This document shows, one piece after another, positions 1 through 8,393 of a stretch of 64,000 nucleotides of DNA. Position numbers and translations under genes: made by a program. Each line of letters starts with the position of its first letter. The stretch's first letter is position 1. A model generated the notes under the pieces. It worked only from the letters and a program-made list of their open reading frames with translations. It made no database searches and was not told where the DNA came from. Source of the stretch: Bacteroidales bacterium (lineage in GTDB: Bacteria > Bacteroidota > Bacteroidia > Bacteroidales > P3); assembly GCA_031263015.1 (NCBI GenBank), contig JAISGN010000002.1, positions 62,001 through 126,000 of the forward strand, read 5' to 3'.

Positions 1-790
1 TATTCGGTTCTACTTCCGCAAATACTTTTCCGCTGTTCGTATCAAGGAGATTCTTACTAAAAGTTCGGATTTTATCCTTTTCCATCACCATAATCGTCCC
101 TTTGCCATGATTAAAGGCTGTTTGAAGAGATTGTTGTAAGCGTTGCTCGTTATGTTCGCTGATAATAAAACTGTCAATCAGCACTTCAATATCGTGAATC
201 TTGTATCTGTCCAAATGCAAACCTCGTGTGATGTTGGTAATAGTGCCGTCTATCCGAACTTTAAGAAAGCCTTTCTTAGCTGTCTGCTCAAATAATTCCC
301 TGTAATGACCTTTTCGTCCCTTTACTACAGGAGAAAGCAGAATTATTGTCTTGTTTTCATATTCCTTTTTAATGGTTTGCAAAATTTCTGTGTCGGATAA
401 CTGCACTATAAGCTCGCCTGTTTCGGAGTAAGCATCGGCTATGCGGGCGTAAAGCAAGCGCAGCAAATCGTAAATCTCGGTTACCGTTCCTACTGTTGAG
501 CGAGGATTTTTATTTGTGGTCTTTTGTTCTATTGCAATGACAGGACTTAAGCCTGTAATCTTTTCCACATCGGGCTTTTCCAAGTTACCGATAAAATTTC
601 TGACGTATGCCGAAAATGTTTCCAAATATCGCCGCTGTCCTTCGGCATAAATGGTATCAAAAGCCAACGATGATTTTCCGCTTCCGCTCAATCCTGTGAT
701 TGTAACTAAACTATTACGTGGTATTTTAAGCGATATATTTTGTAGGTTATGAGAATGAGCGCCAATTATTTCCAATTGTTCTTCCGACAT
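1..790 (-). CDS. uvrA: UvrA excinuclease ABC subunit A (first paralogue, 5' part only)
   Basis: Reading the minus strand from the ATG at 788-790 gives a UvrA N-terminus that runs off the left edge, so about 263 residues are visible. UvrA is the cytoplasmic damage-sensing ATPase of nucleotide excision repair, acting with UvrB. The first Walker A (GLSGSGKSS, about residues 33-41), then YAEGQRRYLET, and the family stretch KNPRSTVGTVTEIYD are clear. The remainder is the insert following the first ATPase half. This copy differs throughout from the complete UvrA at 28094-30871, so the genome has two paralogues, as is common in Bacteroidota. It is divergent from the GH2 gene across 105 bp. A weak minus-strand box TATTATTG lies near 812-819. 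Identity is firm; which paralogue does the main repair work is not decidable here. Confidence 0.93.
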   Translation of the reverse strand, partial: MSEEQLEIIGAHSHNLQNISLKIPRNSLVTITGLSGSGKSSLAFDTIYAEGQRRYLETFSAYVRNFIGNLEKPDVEKITGLSPVIAIEQKTTNKNPRSTVGTVTEIYDLLRLLYARIADAYSETGELIVQLSDTEILQTIKKEYENKTIILLSPVVKGRKGHYRELFEQTAKKGFLKVRIDGTITNITRGLHLDRYKIHDIEVLIDSFIISEHNEQRLQQSLQTAFNHGKGTIMVMEKDKIRTFSKNLLDTNSGKVFAEVEPN

Positions 791-862
791 TTCTTTTCGT
801 TTTTTGAAACTGCAATAATACTCTTTTTTTCTCACATTATCTTTATGTTAAATAAGATTTCA

Positions 863-870
863 TATCTTTG
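863..870 (+). promoter_or_regulatory. -7 box of the GH2 gene promoter
   Basis: TATCTTTG matches the Bacteroidota -7 consensus TAnnTTTG. It ends 25 bases before the chosen ATG at 896, a usual distance in this window, and shows that the longer open frame from 749 starts upstream of the transcript. Confidence 0.7.
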
Positions 871-895
871 TAATCTTAATTTATTATTATGTAAT

Positions 896-2977
896 ATGAA
901 AAAACTTTTTTCTTTTTTGATTTGCATACTGCTTTTAGGGCGTATATCCGCACAAACATCTCATTACGACACAATATTTGTAAGTTCGCAAAATATGGAT
1001 TCAAGCACGGCTGTATTCCTGCAAGCGGAAAGCATCAGAGGGCTTGCCAAGATATTTATCAATGGTCAATTTGCCGCCATGTCTTCAAATGAATTCATTC
1101 CGTTATCTCAAAACATCACTTCTCTTATCAAGCAAGACACGAATGTTATCAGATTTGAATTTATTAATATTTGGTTTGATACTACGCAAATGAGCAAAGA
1201 ACGGCAGGATTTCTTCAATAGCATAGCCGCAAAGACTGATACAAAACGTTCAATCTTCAGAATGGCTCAATATAACTTCGGATGGGATTTCTGCAGAGCA
1301 AATTTAACGCCGAATATAGTTAATTTAAAAATCACCAAACGCCAATATCCTAACTCAAAACCAGACAACATAGCAACGGATTACTGGTTGGGAGACACAT
1401 TGGCTTATTCCGTATCAACGGACAGCATAAAAAACGATACTGCTTTTATGCTTCTGTCGCTTGAAACAGGAAAATATCCTTTCAAAATAGCCAATCCGCG
1501 CCTTTGGTATCCGAATACAATGGGCGAAAGCGTCATTTACACATTGCCGATTGAGCAAATATTAAATCCAAATCAAATCACCGACTGCCGAAACTTCATA
1601 GCAGCACACAAGATACTGCCTTCAACAATACGTTTTGCGATAAGAACCATACGATTAGTTGAAGATACGGATTCCATAGGGCGTTCTTTTTATTTTGAAG
1701 TTAATTCCGTTCCGATGTTTGCAAGAGGCAGCAATGTGATAATGACCGAAGATTTTGACACAACGCTGCTTCGTTATGCCAAAGAGGCGAATTGCAATAT
1801 GCTTCGCTTATGGGGCGGCGGCAGATATGCGGATGAACGTTTTCTTACTTGGTGTGATGAGAATGGAATCTTGGTTTGGCAGGATTTTCCTTTTGCCTGC
1901 GCCCCCTACCCTGCTGATTCGGCATTTTTAAATGAGATAAAAACAGAGGTTAAATCTAATTTGGAAAGAATGAAACGCCATCCTTGTCTTGCATTGCTTT
2001 GCGGCAACAACGAGAATTGGGAAGGCATCAATCAGTGGGGCTGGAAGACGGCAGTCAATGACTCAAATAAACTGACGGAAGACTATAATATTTTATTCAA
2101 ACAAATTCTTGCCGACCTTGCAAAGGCATATTGTCCCGATGTTTCTTACATTCATACTTCTCCTCTTTACGGTTGGGGCAGGCAGGAGTCATATCGTTAC
2201 GGCGATTCGCACTATTGGGGAGTGTGGTGGGCGGATAGCAATGCCGAAACCTACACTCGCAAAGTCGGACGCTTCGTTAGTGAATACGGATTCCAATCTC
2301 CGCCCACCGGATTAAGAATAGAAAACGACACAATCAAGACTGATTTGGAGGAAATCAAGAATCGTTTTAAGGAAATCCAGTTTCATCCTCGCGGTTTTGA
2401 GATTATAGCCAAGCAGATTAAGGATACGTACGGTTCTTTTCAAACAATAAACGACTTCTTATCAAAGAACGATTCGGTTGCAATGAAGGCTTATCGCATT
2501 GCAATAGAGGCTCATCGCCGCAAGAAGCCATATTGTATGGGCAGCCTGACGTGGCAGTGGAACGAACCCGAATATGCTTATTCTTGGGCAGCGATTGACG
2601 GCAGCGGAACGCCGAAAGCGGTTTATCAAACGATAAAAGAAAGTTTTAAACCTTTGATTCTGAGTGTTGATGTTTGGTCTCAAAAGGATAAAATCGCCAT
2701 TTGGTATTGTAATGACTTGCTTTATGATTTGCTAATGCCGTCTGTGGATATTATTGTCAGCGATAACAACGGCAAAACATTGTATAAACACAGCATTGCC
2801 AACGTTAAAGCAGAATCCAACAAGTCTCATTGCATAGCAACGATACCTAATCGTTTCAAACTTTCAAAAAAACGCAATCAAATCAAAATCAAGGTTGTTG
2901 CAACGGCTTTTGACTGCAAGACCAACAAGATTTATGACATTCTTGCAGCCTCCGAAACCATCACCAAATCACATTAA
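896..2977 (+). CDS. Secreted GH2 glycoside hydrolase, beta-mannosidase-like
   Basis: A 693-residue protein with a signal peptide (residues 1 to about 19, ending SAQ). It resembles retaining GH2 beta-mannosidases, which remove terminal beta-mannose from glycans, probably in the periplasm or at the cell surface. The catalytic barrel is plain: RLWGGGRY near residue 305, the acid/base Glu at about 373 in GNNENWEG, and the nucleophile Glu at about 463 in FVSEYGFQS. The start at 896 is chosen because it begins the signal peptide and follows a -7 box; an in-frame ATG at 749 lies inside the divergent uvrA. The N-terminal sugar-binding jelly roll looks short: the usual opening tryptophan-rich strand is absent, and the family is usually 800-900 residues. 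The exact substrate (mannoside or another hexoside) is inferred from motifs only. Confidence 0.85.
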   Translation: MKKLFSFLICILLLGRISAQTSHYDTIFVSSQNMDSSTAVFLQAESIRGLAKIFINGQFAAMSSNEFIPLSQNITSLIKQDTNVIRFEFINIWFDTTQMSKERQDFFNSIAAKTDTKRSIFRMAQYNFGWDFCRANLTPNIVNLKITKRQYPNSKPDNIATDYWLGDTLAYSVSTDSIKNDTAFMLLSLETGKYPFKIANPRLWYPNTMGESVIYTLPIEQILNPNQITDCRNFIAAHKILPSTIRFAIRTIRLVEDTDSIGRSFYFEVNSVPMFARGSNVIMTEDFDTTLLRYAKEANCNMLRLWGGGRYADERFLTWCDENGILVWQDFPFACAPYPADSAFLNEIKTEVKSNLERMKRHPCLALLCGNNENWEGINQWGWKTAVNDSNKLTEDYNILFKQILADLAKAYCPDVSYIHTSPLYGWGRQESYRYGDSHYWGVWWADSNAETYTRKVGRFVSEYGFQSPPTGLRIENDTIKTDLEEIKNRFKEIQFHPRGFEIIAKQIKDTYGSFQTINDFLSKNDSVAMKAYRIAIEAHRRKKPYCMGSLTWQWNEPEYAYSWAAIDGSGTPKAVYQTIKESFKPLILSVDVWSQKDKIAIWYCNDLLYDLLMPSVDIIVSDNNGKTLYKHSIANVKAESNKSHCIATIPNRFKLSKKRNQIKIKVVATAFDCKTNKIYDILAASETITKSH

Positions 2978-3040
2978 CACAAAACAATCCCCATTCATCA
3001 ACCCCAAAACAATCATCCGATAAATGTTCTTTGATTTGCC

Positions 3041-3145
3041 GAAAACGAAAGGCTGTGTCGTTCCAATGAAATCAAGGAATATTTTAACGAAAGGCTGTTT
3101 GGTAAAAATAAAACAGCCTTTCACAAAATGGAAAGGCTGAAAAAA
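3041..3145. repeat. 21-bp lattice array A (five units)
   Basis: Five consecutive 21-bp units start at 3041, 3062, 3083, 3104 and 3125 between two convergent genes. Units 1 and 3 carry the core GAAAGGCTGT, unit 4 carries the reverse-oriented core AAACAGCCTTTC, unit 5 has GAAAGGCTG, and unit 2 is unrelated in sequence but keeps the spacing. The same core recurs in arrays at 13.6, 17.3, 33.6, 47.0, 54.6, 57.8 and 60.5 kb. Confidence 0.85.
3089..3122. terminator. Hairpin from two inverted lattice units
   Basis: GAAAGGCTGTTT (3089-3100) pairs perfectly over 12 bp with AAACAGCCTTTC (3111-3122) across a 10-base A-rich loop. It lies between convergent gene ends and could stop transcription in both directions. 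There is no long T tract on either side, so a terminator role is an inference. Confidence 0.5.
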
Positions 3146-3171
3146 TCAATCAAAATCTATAAATATATGAA

Positions 3172-4755
3172 TTATTTCAAATCAAATTGCCCGAAGACAT
3201 TGTTTTCGCCGTAGCGAGCAAAGAATAAAATCTTTTTTGTGGTGGTTAAAAACATTGTTTTGAAGAACGGCATCTTATTTTTCTTGGTATCGTATGCTTT
3301 ATGCCAATGATAACTGCCGTCATTGTAGATTTGGATGAAATTAACCTGCGTACGCAATTTGTCGGAGTTGTAATTGCGGTTAGGTTCAAAGCGATTGCCG
3401 TCATAATTGCCGATATGGTCGTTAAACATGATGTAAATGCCAAATCTATCTCTTGCCATAGCATAAGAATTGTAGTCATTATTGCCATCAATGTCCTTTT
3501 GTCTCTTAGGCAAATAGGCGTTCCCGCTGACAAAACCATCTTTGTCGACATTGGTTACAATCAAATCGCGATAGAACATAGCCTCTTCTCCTGTCGGTTT
3601 CTCATTTCGGCGGCGTGCGGGGATGATATGTGATTCAAATTCCTGCTCTCCTATCATTATAACATTGCCTCCTACCATTGGTATCAACTTATCTATCCGT
3701 GAAGACATCTGTGAAGGCAAGGGTAAGCCGTCTTTAATCATTTCGTCAGTCTCATAATCTTTAAATTCAGCCTTTGAGAAATTTTTAAGGAAGCCTCTGC
3801 GGTCGTCATACAGATAAGAAAACGACCCAATAGCAAGAGCAGGATTTCCGGATTGAGTTCCATAATATCCTGCGACCATATAATCGCCGAACATATTGAA
3901 TGCGCATTTCAAATCGGTAGCCCATGCTTTTTCTATTTGTTCATTGTGCTGGCGTTGCTCATATTCCGTTAGCCATATCAGATGTAACTTTCCTTCGGTA
4001 GGCTTTGATTTTTTCCCTGTAGCCTTAGAAATAATTCCTATCAACGCTTTGTTGCCGTCATTATTAACTGCGACATCTTTTACGTCATAAGCATCGTTTT
4101 CTATATTCAAAGGATAGTTTCTACTCCACATCAATCGCATGTGATCGTCATATACTTCAACTTCTGCGGTCTTTCGTCCTGTTGTATCCGACGAAAGGAA
4201 ACAGAATGCGAGCTTTGTCTTATTTTCACTGAAATTAAATAAATACGGTTCTTCCTTTTGTTTTACCGAATAGTTGTAAGTCTTAAATTTAACAGGCTTA
4301 TCCATCAGTCGCATATCTTTTAAGTGGAAGAATTGGGTGTATAATGCTATCGTTCCTGTCTTATTCGGCTCTTCTTTCTTATTTCGGCTATTCGTTTTCT
4401 TTTCAACAGGCTTGTTTTCTTTCTTTCTGCTGAGAATAAACCCTACAAGGTCTCCACAACGCCAGGTTTGCTCAATTTTATATGATTGATTGCCGAAATC
4501 TATCTTTACAATCTTGTCCGGATTGCCTCGCATATCGGTATGAACTACGTAATAATTGAACGCAAACTCTCCCTTGCCGGCATATTCCTCCATAGAATAA
4601 TACATGTAATAGCCACTCATATCTTCGGCAATAATTTCCGCCGACTTGCAACCATCTTTTATATCATAAAAACGCTCTCCCCATTTTATATCAAGTTGAG
4701 CCGTTGCAACGAAGCTTAAACATAAAGCCATTATACCTAAACCTATTCTTTTCAT
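3172..4755 (-). CDS. Secreted protein of unknown function
   Basis: I do not recognise a family in this 527-residue protein. It opens with a signal peptide (MKRIGLGIMALCLSFVATAQ), so it is exported, probably to the periplasm or outer membrane. There is no lipobox cysteine and no further membrane segment. A lysine-rich low-complexity linker sits near residues 110-130 (ENKPVEKKTNSRNKKEEPNK). The rest is rich in aromatic residues and in YD/ND/WR strand-like segments with a recurring -7 to -9 residue beta rhythm, which suggests a beta-propeller or other all-beta fold, but no diagnostic motif was seen. It faces the GH2 gene convergently and the OmpH-like gene divergently. Each of the divergent genes has its own -7 box in the 106-bp gap. 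Confidence 0.8.
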   Translation of the reverse strand: MKRIGLGIMALCLSFVATAQLDIKWGERFYDIKDGCKSAEIIAEDMSGYYMYYSMEEYAGKGEFAFNYYVVHTDMRGNPDKIVKIDFGNQSYKIEQTWRCGDLVGFILSRKKENKPVEKKTNSRNKKEEPNKTGTIALYTQFFHLKDMRLMDKPVKFKTYNYSVKQKEEPYLFNFSENKTKLAFCFLSSDTTGRKTAEVEVYDDHMRLMWSRNYPLNIENDAYDVKDVAVNNDGNKALIGIISKATGKKSKPTEGKLHLIWLTEYEQRQHNEQIEKAWATDLKCAFNMFGDYMVAGYYGTQSGNPALAIGSFSYLYDDRRGFLKNFSKAEFKDYETDEMIKDGLPLPSQMSSRIDKLIPMVGGNVIMIGEQEFESHIIPARRRNEKPTGEEAMFYRDLIVTNVDKDGFVSGNAYLPKRQKDIDGNNDYNSYAMARDRFGIYIMFNDHIGNYDGNRFEPNRNYNSDKLRTQVNFIQIYNDGSYHWHKAYDTKKNKMPFFKTMFLTTTKKILFFARYGENNVFGQFDLK

Positions 4756-4782
4756 TTACTAATACGGTGTTAAATAGAGTGG

Positions 4783-4790
4783 CAAAGATA
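4783..4790 (-). promoter_or_regulatory. -7 box for the secreted unknown gene
   Basis: CAAAGATA on the plus strand reads TATCTTTG on the minus strand, matching TAnnTTTG, 27 bases upstream of the start codon at 4755. Confidence 0.65.
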
Positions 4791-4820
4791 AGTTTTTTTT
4801 TTTAATTAAAAGTAAAATAG

Positions 4821-4828
4821 TATCTTTG
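4821..4828 (+). promoter_or_regulatory. -7 box for the OmpH-like gene
   Basis: TATCTTTG matches TAnnTTTG and ends 33 bases before the ATG at 4862. An in-frame ATG at 4826 falls inside this box and is therefore not the start. Confidence 0.7.
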
Positions 4829-4861
4829 CAACTTCTTAATATAATAAAAGGATATAAGATT

Positions 4862-5572
4862 ATGGACGAAAACATAGAACAAAAAGACATTCAACAAAAC
4901 ATAATGCAAGAAACAGGTTGTGGAAACACCAAAGAAGCAATAACCAAACTGCATAAAAAAACAAGATACGCAAGTATTATCGCCATAATATCTCTTTTGG
5001 TTTCTGTGGTATTAATTATTGGTGTGATGTTTTGCCACAAAGACAAGACCAATTCTGATAATCAAAGTAAAGTTGTTGCAAAAACGATACAGAACGGAAG
5101 TTTGAAAATTGCATACATTAACACTGACACCATTATGGCAAAGTATGAATATGCCAAAGATATGGAAGCATCTCTCAAAGCTTATCAACAGCAGATTGAA
5201 AACCAATTGCGTTCAGCAGGACAGCAGTTTCAAAAAGATTATGAGGACTATATGAAGAACGGAGCCAATCTTACTTTAACCAAACAAAAAGAAAAAGAAA
5301 AGGAATTAACGCAAAGACAGCAAGAATTGCCTGCTTTACAACAGGAAATGGCTGTAAAATTACAGGAAAGGCAGTTTAACGACAACAAGAAATTAGTAGA
5401 TGCCATCTATGCATTCATAGATGAATACAACAAAACGCACGATAAATTCAACGTAATTTTGAGAAAAGAATACATGAACTCACCTGTGCTTTACATAGAC
5501 AAAGGTTTTGATATTACAGATGAGATTATCAAGGGGTTAAACGAAGAATACAAGAAAGTGAAACAGCAATAA
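4862..5572 (+). CDS. Membrane-anchored OmpH/Skp-like protein
   Basis: A 236-residue protein. Residues about 37-57 form one membrane helix (YASIIAIISLLVSVVLIIGVMF) after a short, charged cytoplasmic head, so the C-terminal part is periplasmic. From about residue 80 it follows the OmpH/Skp pattern: a strand KIAYINTDTIMAKYEYAKD, then a long Gln/Lys/Glu-rich coiled coil, then a strand ending in SPVLYIDKGFDIT. Skp proteins are periplasmic holdase chaperones for outer-membrane proteins. Classic Skp is soluble after signal cleavage; here the helix lies 37 residues in, so this copy is probably tethered to the inner membrane. The start was set at 4862 from the promoter position. The molecular role is inferred from the fold pattern. 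Confidence 0.8.
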   Translation: MDENIEQKDIQQNIMQETGCGNTKEAITKLHKKTRYASIIAIISLLVSVVLIIGVMFCHKDKTNSDNQSKVVAKTIQNGSLKIAYINTDTIMAKYEYAKDMEASLKAYQQQIENQLRSAGQQFQKDYEDYMKNGANLTLTKQKEKEKELTQRQQELPALQQEMAVKLQERQFNDNKKLVDAIYAFIDEYNKTHDKFNVILRKEYMNSPVLYIDKGFDITDEIIKGLNEEYKKVKQQ

Positions 5573-5619
5573 AGCAAATGAAAATAAGGTTGCGTTTTGG
5601 TATTATCAAAAAAAAGTAC

Positions 5620-5627
5620 TACTTTTG
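5620..5627 (+). promoter_or_regulatory. Promoter of the tRNA-Met gene
   Basis: TACTTTTG matches TAnnTTTG. A -33 element TTTG lies at 5596-5599, 20 bases upstream. The tRNA begins 17 bases after the box. Confidence 0.7.
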
Positions 5628-5643
5628 CAGCCTTAAAAACAAT

Positions 5644-5717
5644 GGCGGGGTAGCTCAGTTGGTTAGAGCGTCGGATTCATAACCCGGAGGTCACGAGTTC
5701 AACTCTCGTCTCCGCTA
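5644..5717 (+). tRNA. tRNA-Met (CAU anticodon)
   Basis: The cloverleaf folds by hand. The acceptor stem GGCGGGG pairs with CTCCGCT including two G-U pairs. The D arm starts GCTC and closes GAGC, the anticodon loop is TTCATAA, and the T arm is ACGAG/CTCGT with loop TTCAACT. The anticodon is CAT (CAU). The discriminator base is A and the next bases are CTA, so CCA is not encoded. The base pair 31-39 is an A-C mismatch. It is called elongator Met rather than initiator because position 1 is G paired (by wobble) with U72 and the anticodon stem lacks the three G-C pairs of initiators. A CAU tRNA modified to read Ile (AUA) cannot be excluded by sequence alone. Confidence 0.92.
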
Positions 5718-5756
5718 CTAAAAGTTAATTTATTAGAGATTATAAAATTATACGTT

Positions 5757-6401
5757 ATGAAAACCTTTATTATTTCAAGAAAACTTTTAATGACATTTGC
5801 TTTTATGGTTCTTTTAGGAGGACTTACGGCTCAGAATGCTCATCATGACAACGATACATCTGCGAACAGCGAGATGAATGCTCAAAATTTTAGAGCAGCA
5901 GCAGAAAGCGGAAATGCGGAAGCTCAATTCAATTTAGGTAATTGCTATTATGACGGATTAGGTGTTGAGGTCAATGTTGTAGATGCAATATCCTGGTACA
6001 GCAGAGCAGCAGACCAAAACTATGCTCCTGCACAAAACGCACTTGGAAAGGCGTATGAAAACGGCGATATGGGCACTCCCGACCTTAAATTAGCCAAAAA
6101 ATTCTACACATTGGCTGCAAACCAAGGCAATTTGCAAGCAATGTACAATTTAGGTCGCAATAGCGTTGATGGCTTTTATAATTATACGACCGATGCTGTC
6201 AGATGGTTCGCAAAGTCAGCGGGCGGAGGCTACGCTCCTGCGATGTTTGAACTTGGCTTTTGCTACGAACACGGTTACGGAGTGAAGGTCAATCGCGCCA
6301 TAGCCTTAGAATGGTACATCAAAAGCCAGCAAGGCGGTTATGAAGAGGCGAAAGAAGCCGTTGCTCGCTTAGGAGAAGGTTCGCAAAGCGACAGCGAGTA
6401 A
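5757..6401 (+). CDS. Secreted Sel1-repeat protein
   Basis: A 214-residue protein with a signal peptide (about residues 1-25, ending LTAQ) and four Sel1-like repeats from about residue 45 to 200. The repeats show the family pattern AxxGNAxAQxNLGxxYxxGxGV followed by A..WY..AA. Sel1 repeats are paired helices of the TPR superfamily that mediate protein contacts, so this is likely a periplasmic adaptor; no enzyme motif is present. The third repeat is irregular (NLGRNSVDGFYNYTTDA), with no glycine-rich turn. The stop is 6 bases before the start of the HD phosphohydrolase, so the two genes are probably cotranscribed. The C-terminus is polar (GEGSQSDSE). Confidence 0.85.
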   Translation: MKTFIISRKLLMTFAFMVLLGGLTAQNAHHDNDTSANSEMNAQNFRAAAESGNAEAQFNLGNCYYDGLGVEVNVVDAISWYSRAADQNYAPAQNALGKAYENGDMGTPDLKLAKKFYTLAANQGNLQAMYNLGRNSVDGFYNYTTDAVRWFAKSAGGGYAPAMFELGFCYEHGYGVKVNRAIALEWYIKSQQGGYEEAKEAVARLGEGSQSDSE

Positions 6402-6407
6402 TATTAA

Positions 6408-7583
6408 ATGAGCAAAGCAAACAAGAAAAAGATAATTAACGACCCCGTTTATGGCTTTATAAACATCAGAAACGAGGAAATATACGATTTAATTCAACAT
6501 CCGTATTTCCAACGTTTGAGAAGAATAAAACAATTAGGGCTTACAAACCTCGTATATCCCGGTGCGGAACATACGAGGTTTGCTCATAGTATCGGGGCAA
6601 TGCATTTGATGACTCAGGCTCTTGATGTGCTGCGGGCAAAAGGAGTTTCTATTGACGAGGAAGAATACAACGCCGCTCTGATAGCAATACTCCTGCACGA
6701 CATTGGGCACTCTCCGCTCTCGCATTCTTTGGAACACTGCTTTTTTACCTCAAAACACGAGGACATTTCGTTGGCTTTGATGCGTCAGATGAACGTTTCG
6801 CCGACAGCAATAGCCATTTTCACCAACCGATATCATAAAGCATTCCTCCATCATTTGGTTTCATCGCAGGTGGATTGCGACAGGCTTGATTACTTAACAA
6901 GAGACAGTTTCTTCACAGGAGTTTCCGAAGGCGTAATAGGAACGGAGCGCATTCTGAATATGTATTCCGTAACGCCAAAAGGAGAATTGGTGATAGATGA
7001 AAAGGGCATTTATTCCATTGAAAAGTTCATTATATCGCGGCGATTGATGTATTGGCAGGTCTATATGCACAAAACGGTGGTGGCAGCGGACAATCTGTTA
7101 AAATCCATCTTCAGTCGCGTGCGTGATATGCTCGCTATGGGGCTGCCTGTCGGGCAATCGAAACTCAATTCCTCGCTTTTGTATTTTTTAAAGCACAATC
7201 CGCAGACATATAACGAAGAATCCCTTGCATACTTTGTTGATTTGGACGACACGGATGTTGTTTCTGCCGTCAAAATATGGAGCAAGAACGATGACAAAAT
7301 ACTGAAATATCTCGCTCAAAGCCTGTTAGACCACAATCTTGGCAAGATTCACTTCACCGATAGCCTGCAACAAACGCCCATAAACAGCGATTGGGACAAA
7401 TATTGCAAGCGTTCGGCGGAATTAGAGAACAAAGCGTACTCGTTTAACGACGAAAGCATCAACATAATCTTCAAAAGCGGAGACGTAAAGGAGATTTGCA
7501 ATGCGTCAGACCAATTAGACAGGGCGTTTTTATCAAAGGACATCCGCAAGTTCTTTGCTTACAACCTGCCCATCCCTGATTAG
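6408..7583 (+). CDS. HD-domain phosphohydrolase (COG1078 type)
   Basis: A 391-residue cytoplasmic HD-superfamily protein of the SAMHD1/dGTPase-related COG1078 type. The metal-binding set is visible: His60 in HTRFAHSIGAMH, His97-Asp98 in LLHDIGHSPLSH, and a late Asp in SSQVDCDRLDYLTRD. N-terminal DPVYGFI...HPYFQRLRRIKQLG is typical of the family. Members act on nucleoside triphosphates or other phosphorylated nucleotides; the substrate of this subgroup in Bacteroidota is not established, and I do not assign one. It follows the Sel1 gene by 6 bases. Length is normal for the subgroup. Downstream lies an 810-bp gap filled with lattice repeats. Confidence 0.88.
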   Translation: MSKANKKKIINDPVYGFINIRNEEIYDLIQHPYFQRLRRIKQLGLTNLVYPGAEHTRFAHSIGAMHLMTQALDVLRAKGVSIDEEEYNAALIAILLHDIGHSPLSHSLEHCFFTSKHEDISLALMRQMNVSPTAIAIFTNRYHKAFLHHLVSSQVDCDRLDYLTRDSFFTGVSEGVIGTERILNMYSVTPKGELVIDEKGIYSIEKFIISRRLMYWQVYMHKTVVAADNLLKSIFSRVRDMLAMGLPVGQSKLNSSLLYFLKHNPQTYNEESLAYFVDLDDTDVVSAVKIWSKNDDKILKYLAQSLLDHNLGKIHFTDSLQQTPINSDWDKYCKRSAELENKAYSFNDESINIIFKSGDVKEICNASDQLDRAFLSKDIRKFFAYNLPIPD

Positions 7584-7612
7584 AACCCCACTACTCTTTG
7601 CTTCCGCACGGG

Positions 7613-7717
7613 CATAATTTGGTTATATCGCTCTAAAATCAAATAATATCGGTACAAAACGCACTTTCTTTTCGGCGGAAGCAAATAATATCAGTGCGAT
7701 TCGCACCTTATATTGCC
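7613..7717. repeat. 21-bp lattice array B1 (five units)
   Basis: This opens the 810-bp gap 7584-8393. Units start at 7613, 7634, 7655, 7676 and 7697. The word CAAATAATATCrGTrC occurs at 7640 and 7682, exactly 42 bp apart, and again at 42429 in front of nadE. The dyad GTGCG-ATT-CGCAC lies at 7694-7706. The stretch 7718-7889 holds no repeat I can phase; a short hairpin CAACTT/AAGTTG followed by GTTTTT near 7831 may end the HD-gene transcript. Confidence 0.75.
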
Positions 7718-7889
7718 GTAAAATTACAGAAAAAACTCACAAAAGCAACTTACAGAAAAAATTCAACCTCATTTCAACGCCTCAAAACGCCGTTTTTCAA
7801 AAATAAGGGCTTAAAAAAGGGGGTTTTTTAGCAACTTTGAAGTTGGTTTTTCGCCGTTTTGCCAAAATATTCCTTCCTTTCATTCCCAC

Positions 7890-8036
7890 GAAATCAAGCT
7901 TTAGAACTCTGAAATCAAGTTTTAGAATTCTATAATCAAATTCCAGCGTTCTGAAGTCAAGTTTCAGCGTTCCGAAAGCAAGTTTCGTGATTTTGAAGTC
8001 AAATTTCGAGGTTTTTAAAGCAAATTCCCTGTGAAT
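7890..8036. repeat. 21-bp lattice array B2 (seven units, locus-specific sequence)
   Basis: Seven units start at 7890, 7911, 7932, 7953, 7974, 7995 and 8016. The shared pattern is (G/A/T)AAnnCAA(G/A)(T/C)TT followed by a more variable half such as TAGAACTCT or CAGCGTTCT. The sequence is unrelated to the AAACAGCCTTTC family but the period is the same. Between 8037 and 8284 two more units are in phase with each other (ATGGCGTTTTTGGAA at 8152 and ATGGCGATTTTGGAA at 8173); the rest of that stretch has no clear feature. Confidence 0.85.
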
Positions 8037-8284
8037 AAAGCATTTGATTGGGATTGCGGATGTTGATTATGCTCCGAAAAAACGTCTCTTCAAATTTTCA
8101 AGACGGCACTTTTGTCCAACCGAAGGGCGTTCGTGGCTCTACGGGCTTCGTATGGCGTTTTTGGAATTTGAAATGGCGATTTTGGAAACTTATACAAAAA
8201 ATTGTAAAGTTCATTTGCGGGGGGTCTTGCAAGGAATCTGTAATTTTAAAGGGCGTATCATTCGGACGTTATTTGCTTCCGCCG

Positions 8285-8389
8285 CAATGAAAGCAAATAT
8301 TGTTGCTGCGGAAGCAAAAAATCCTGCAATGAAATCAAACATTGCAGGATTAAAGTCAGAGCGGCACGCACTAATGTCAGTGCGACACG
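8285..8389. repeat. 21-bp lattice array B3 (five units)
   Basis: Units start at 8285, 8306, 8327, 8348 and 8369, ending four bases short of the last base of the DUF4139 gene's stop codon. The units alternate CAATGAAAGCAAATATTG-like words with CGGAAGCAAAAAATC and end in GAGCGGCACGCAC and GTGCGACACGCAC. The CGGAAGCAAnnAAT word recurs in array B1 and in the nadE array. Confidence 0.8.
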
Positions 8390-8393
8390 CACC

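Noticed and set aside
749-895. A longer start for the GH2 gene
   Set aside because: The extra 49 codons overlap the divergent uvrA start and the promoter box at 863-870; the signal peptide begins at 896.
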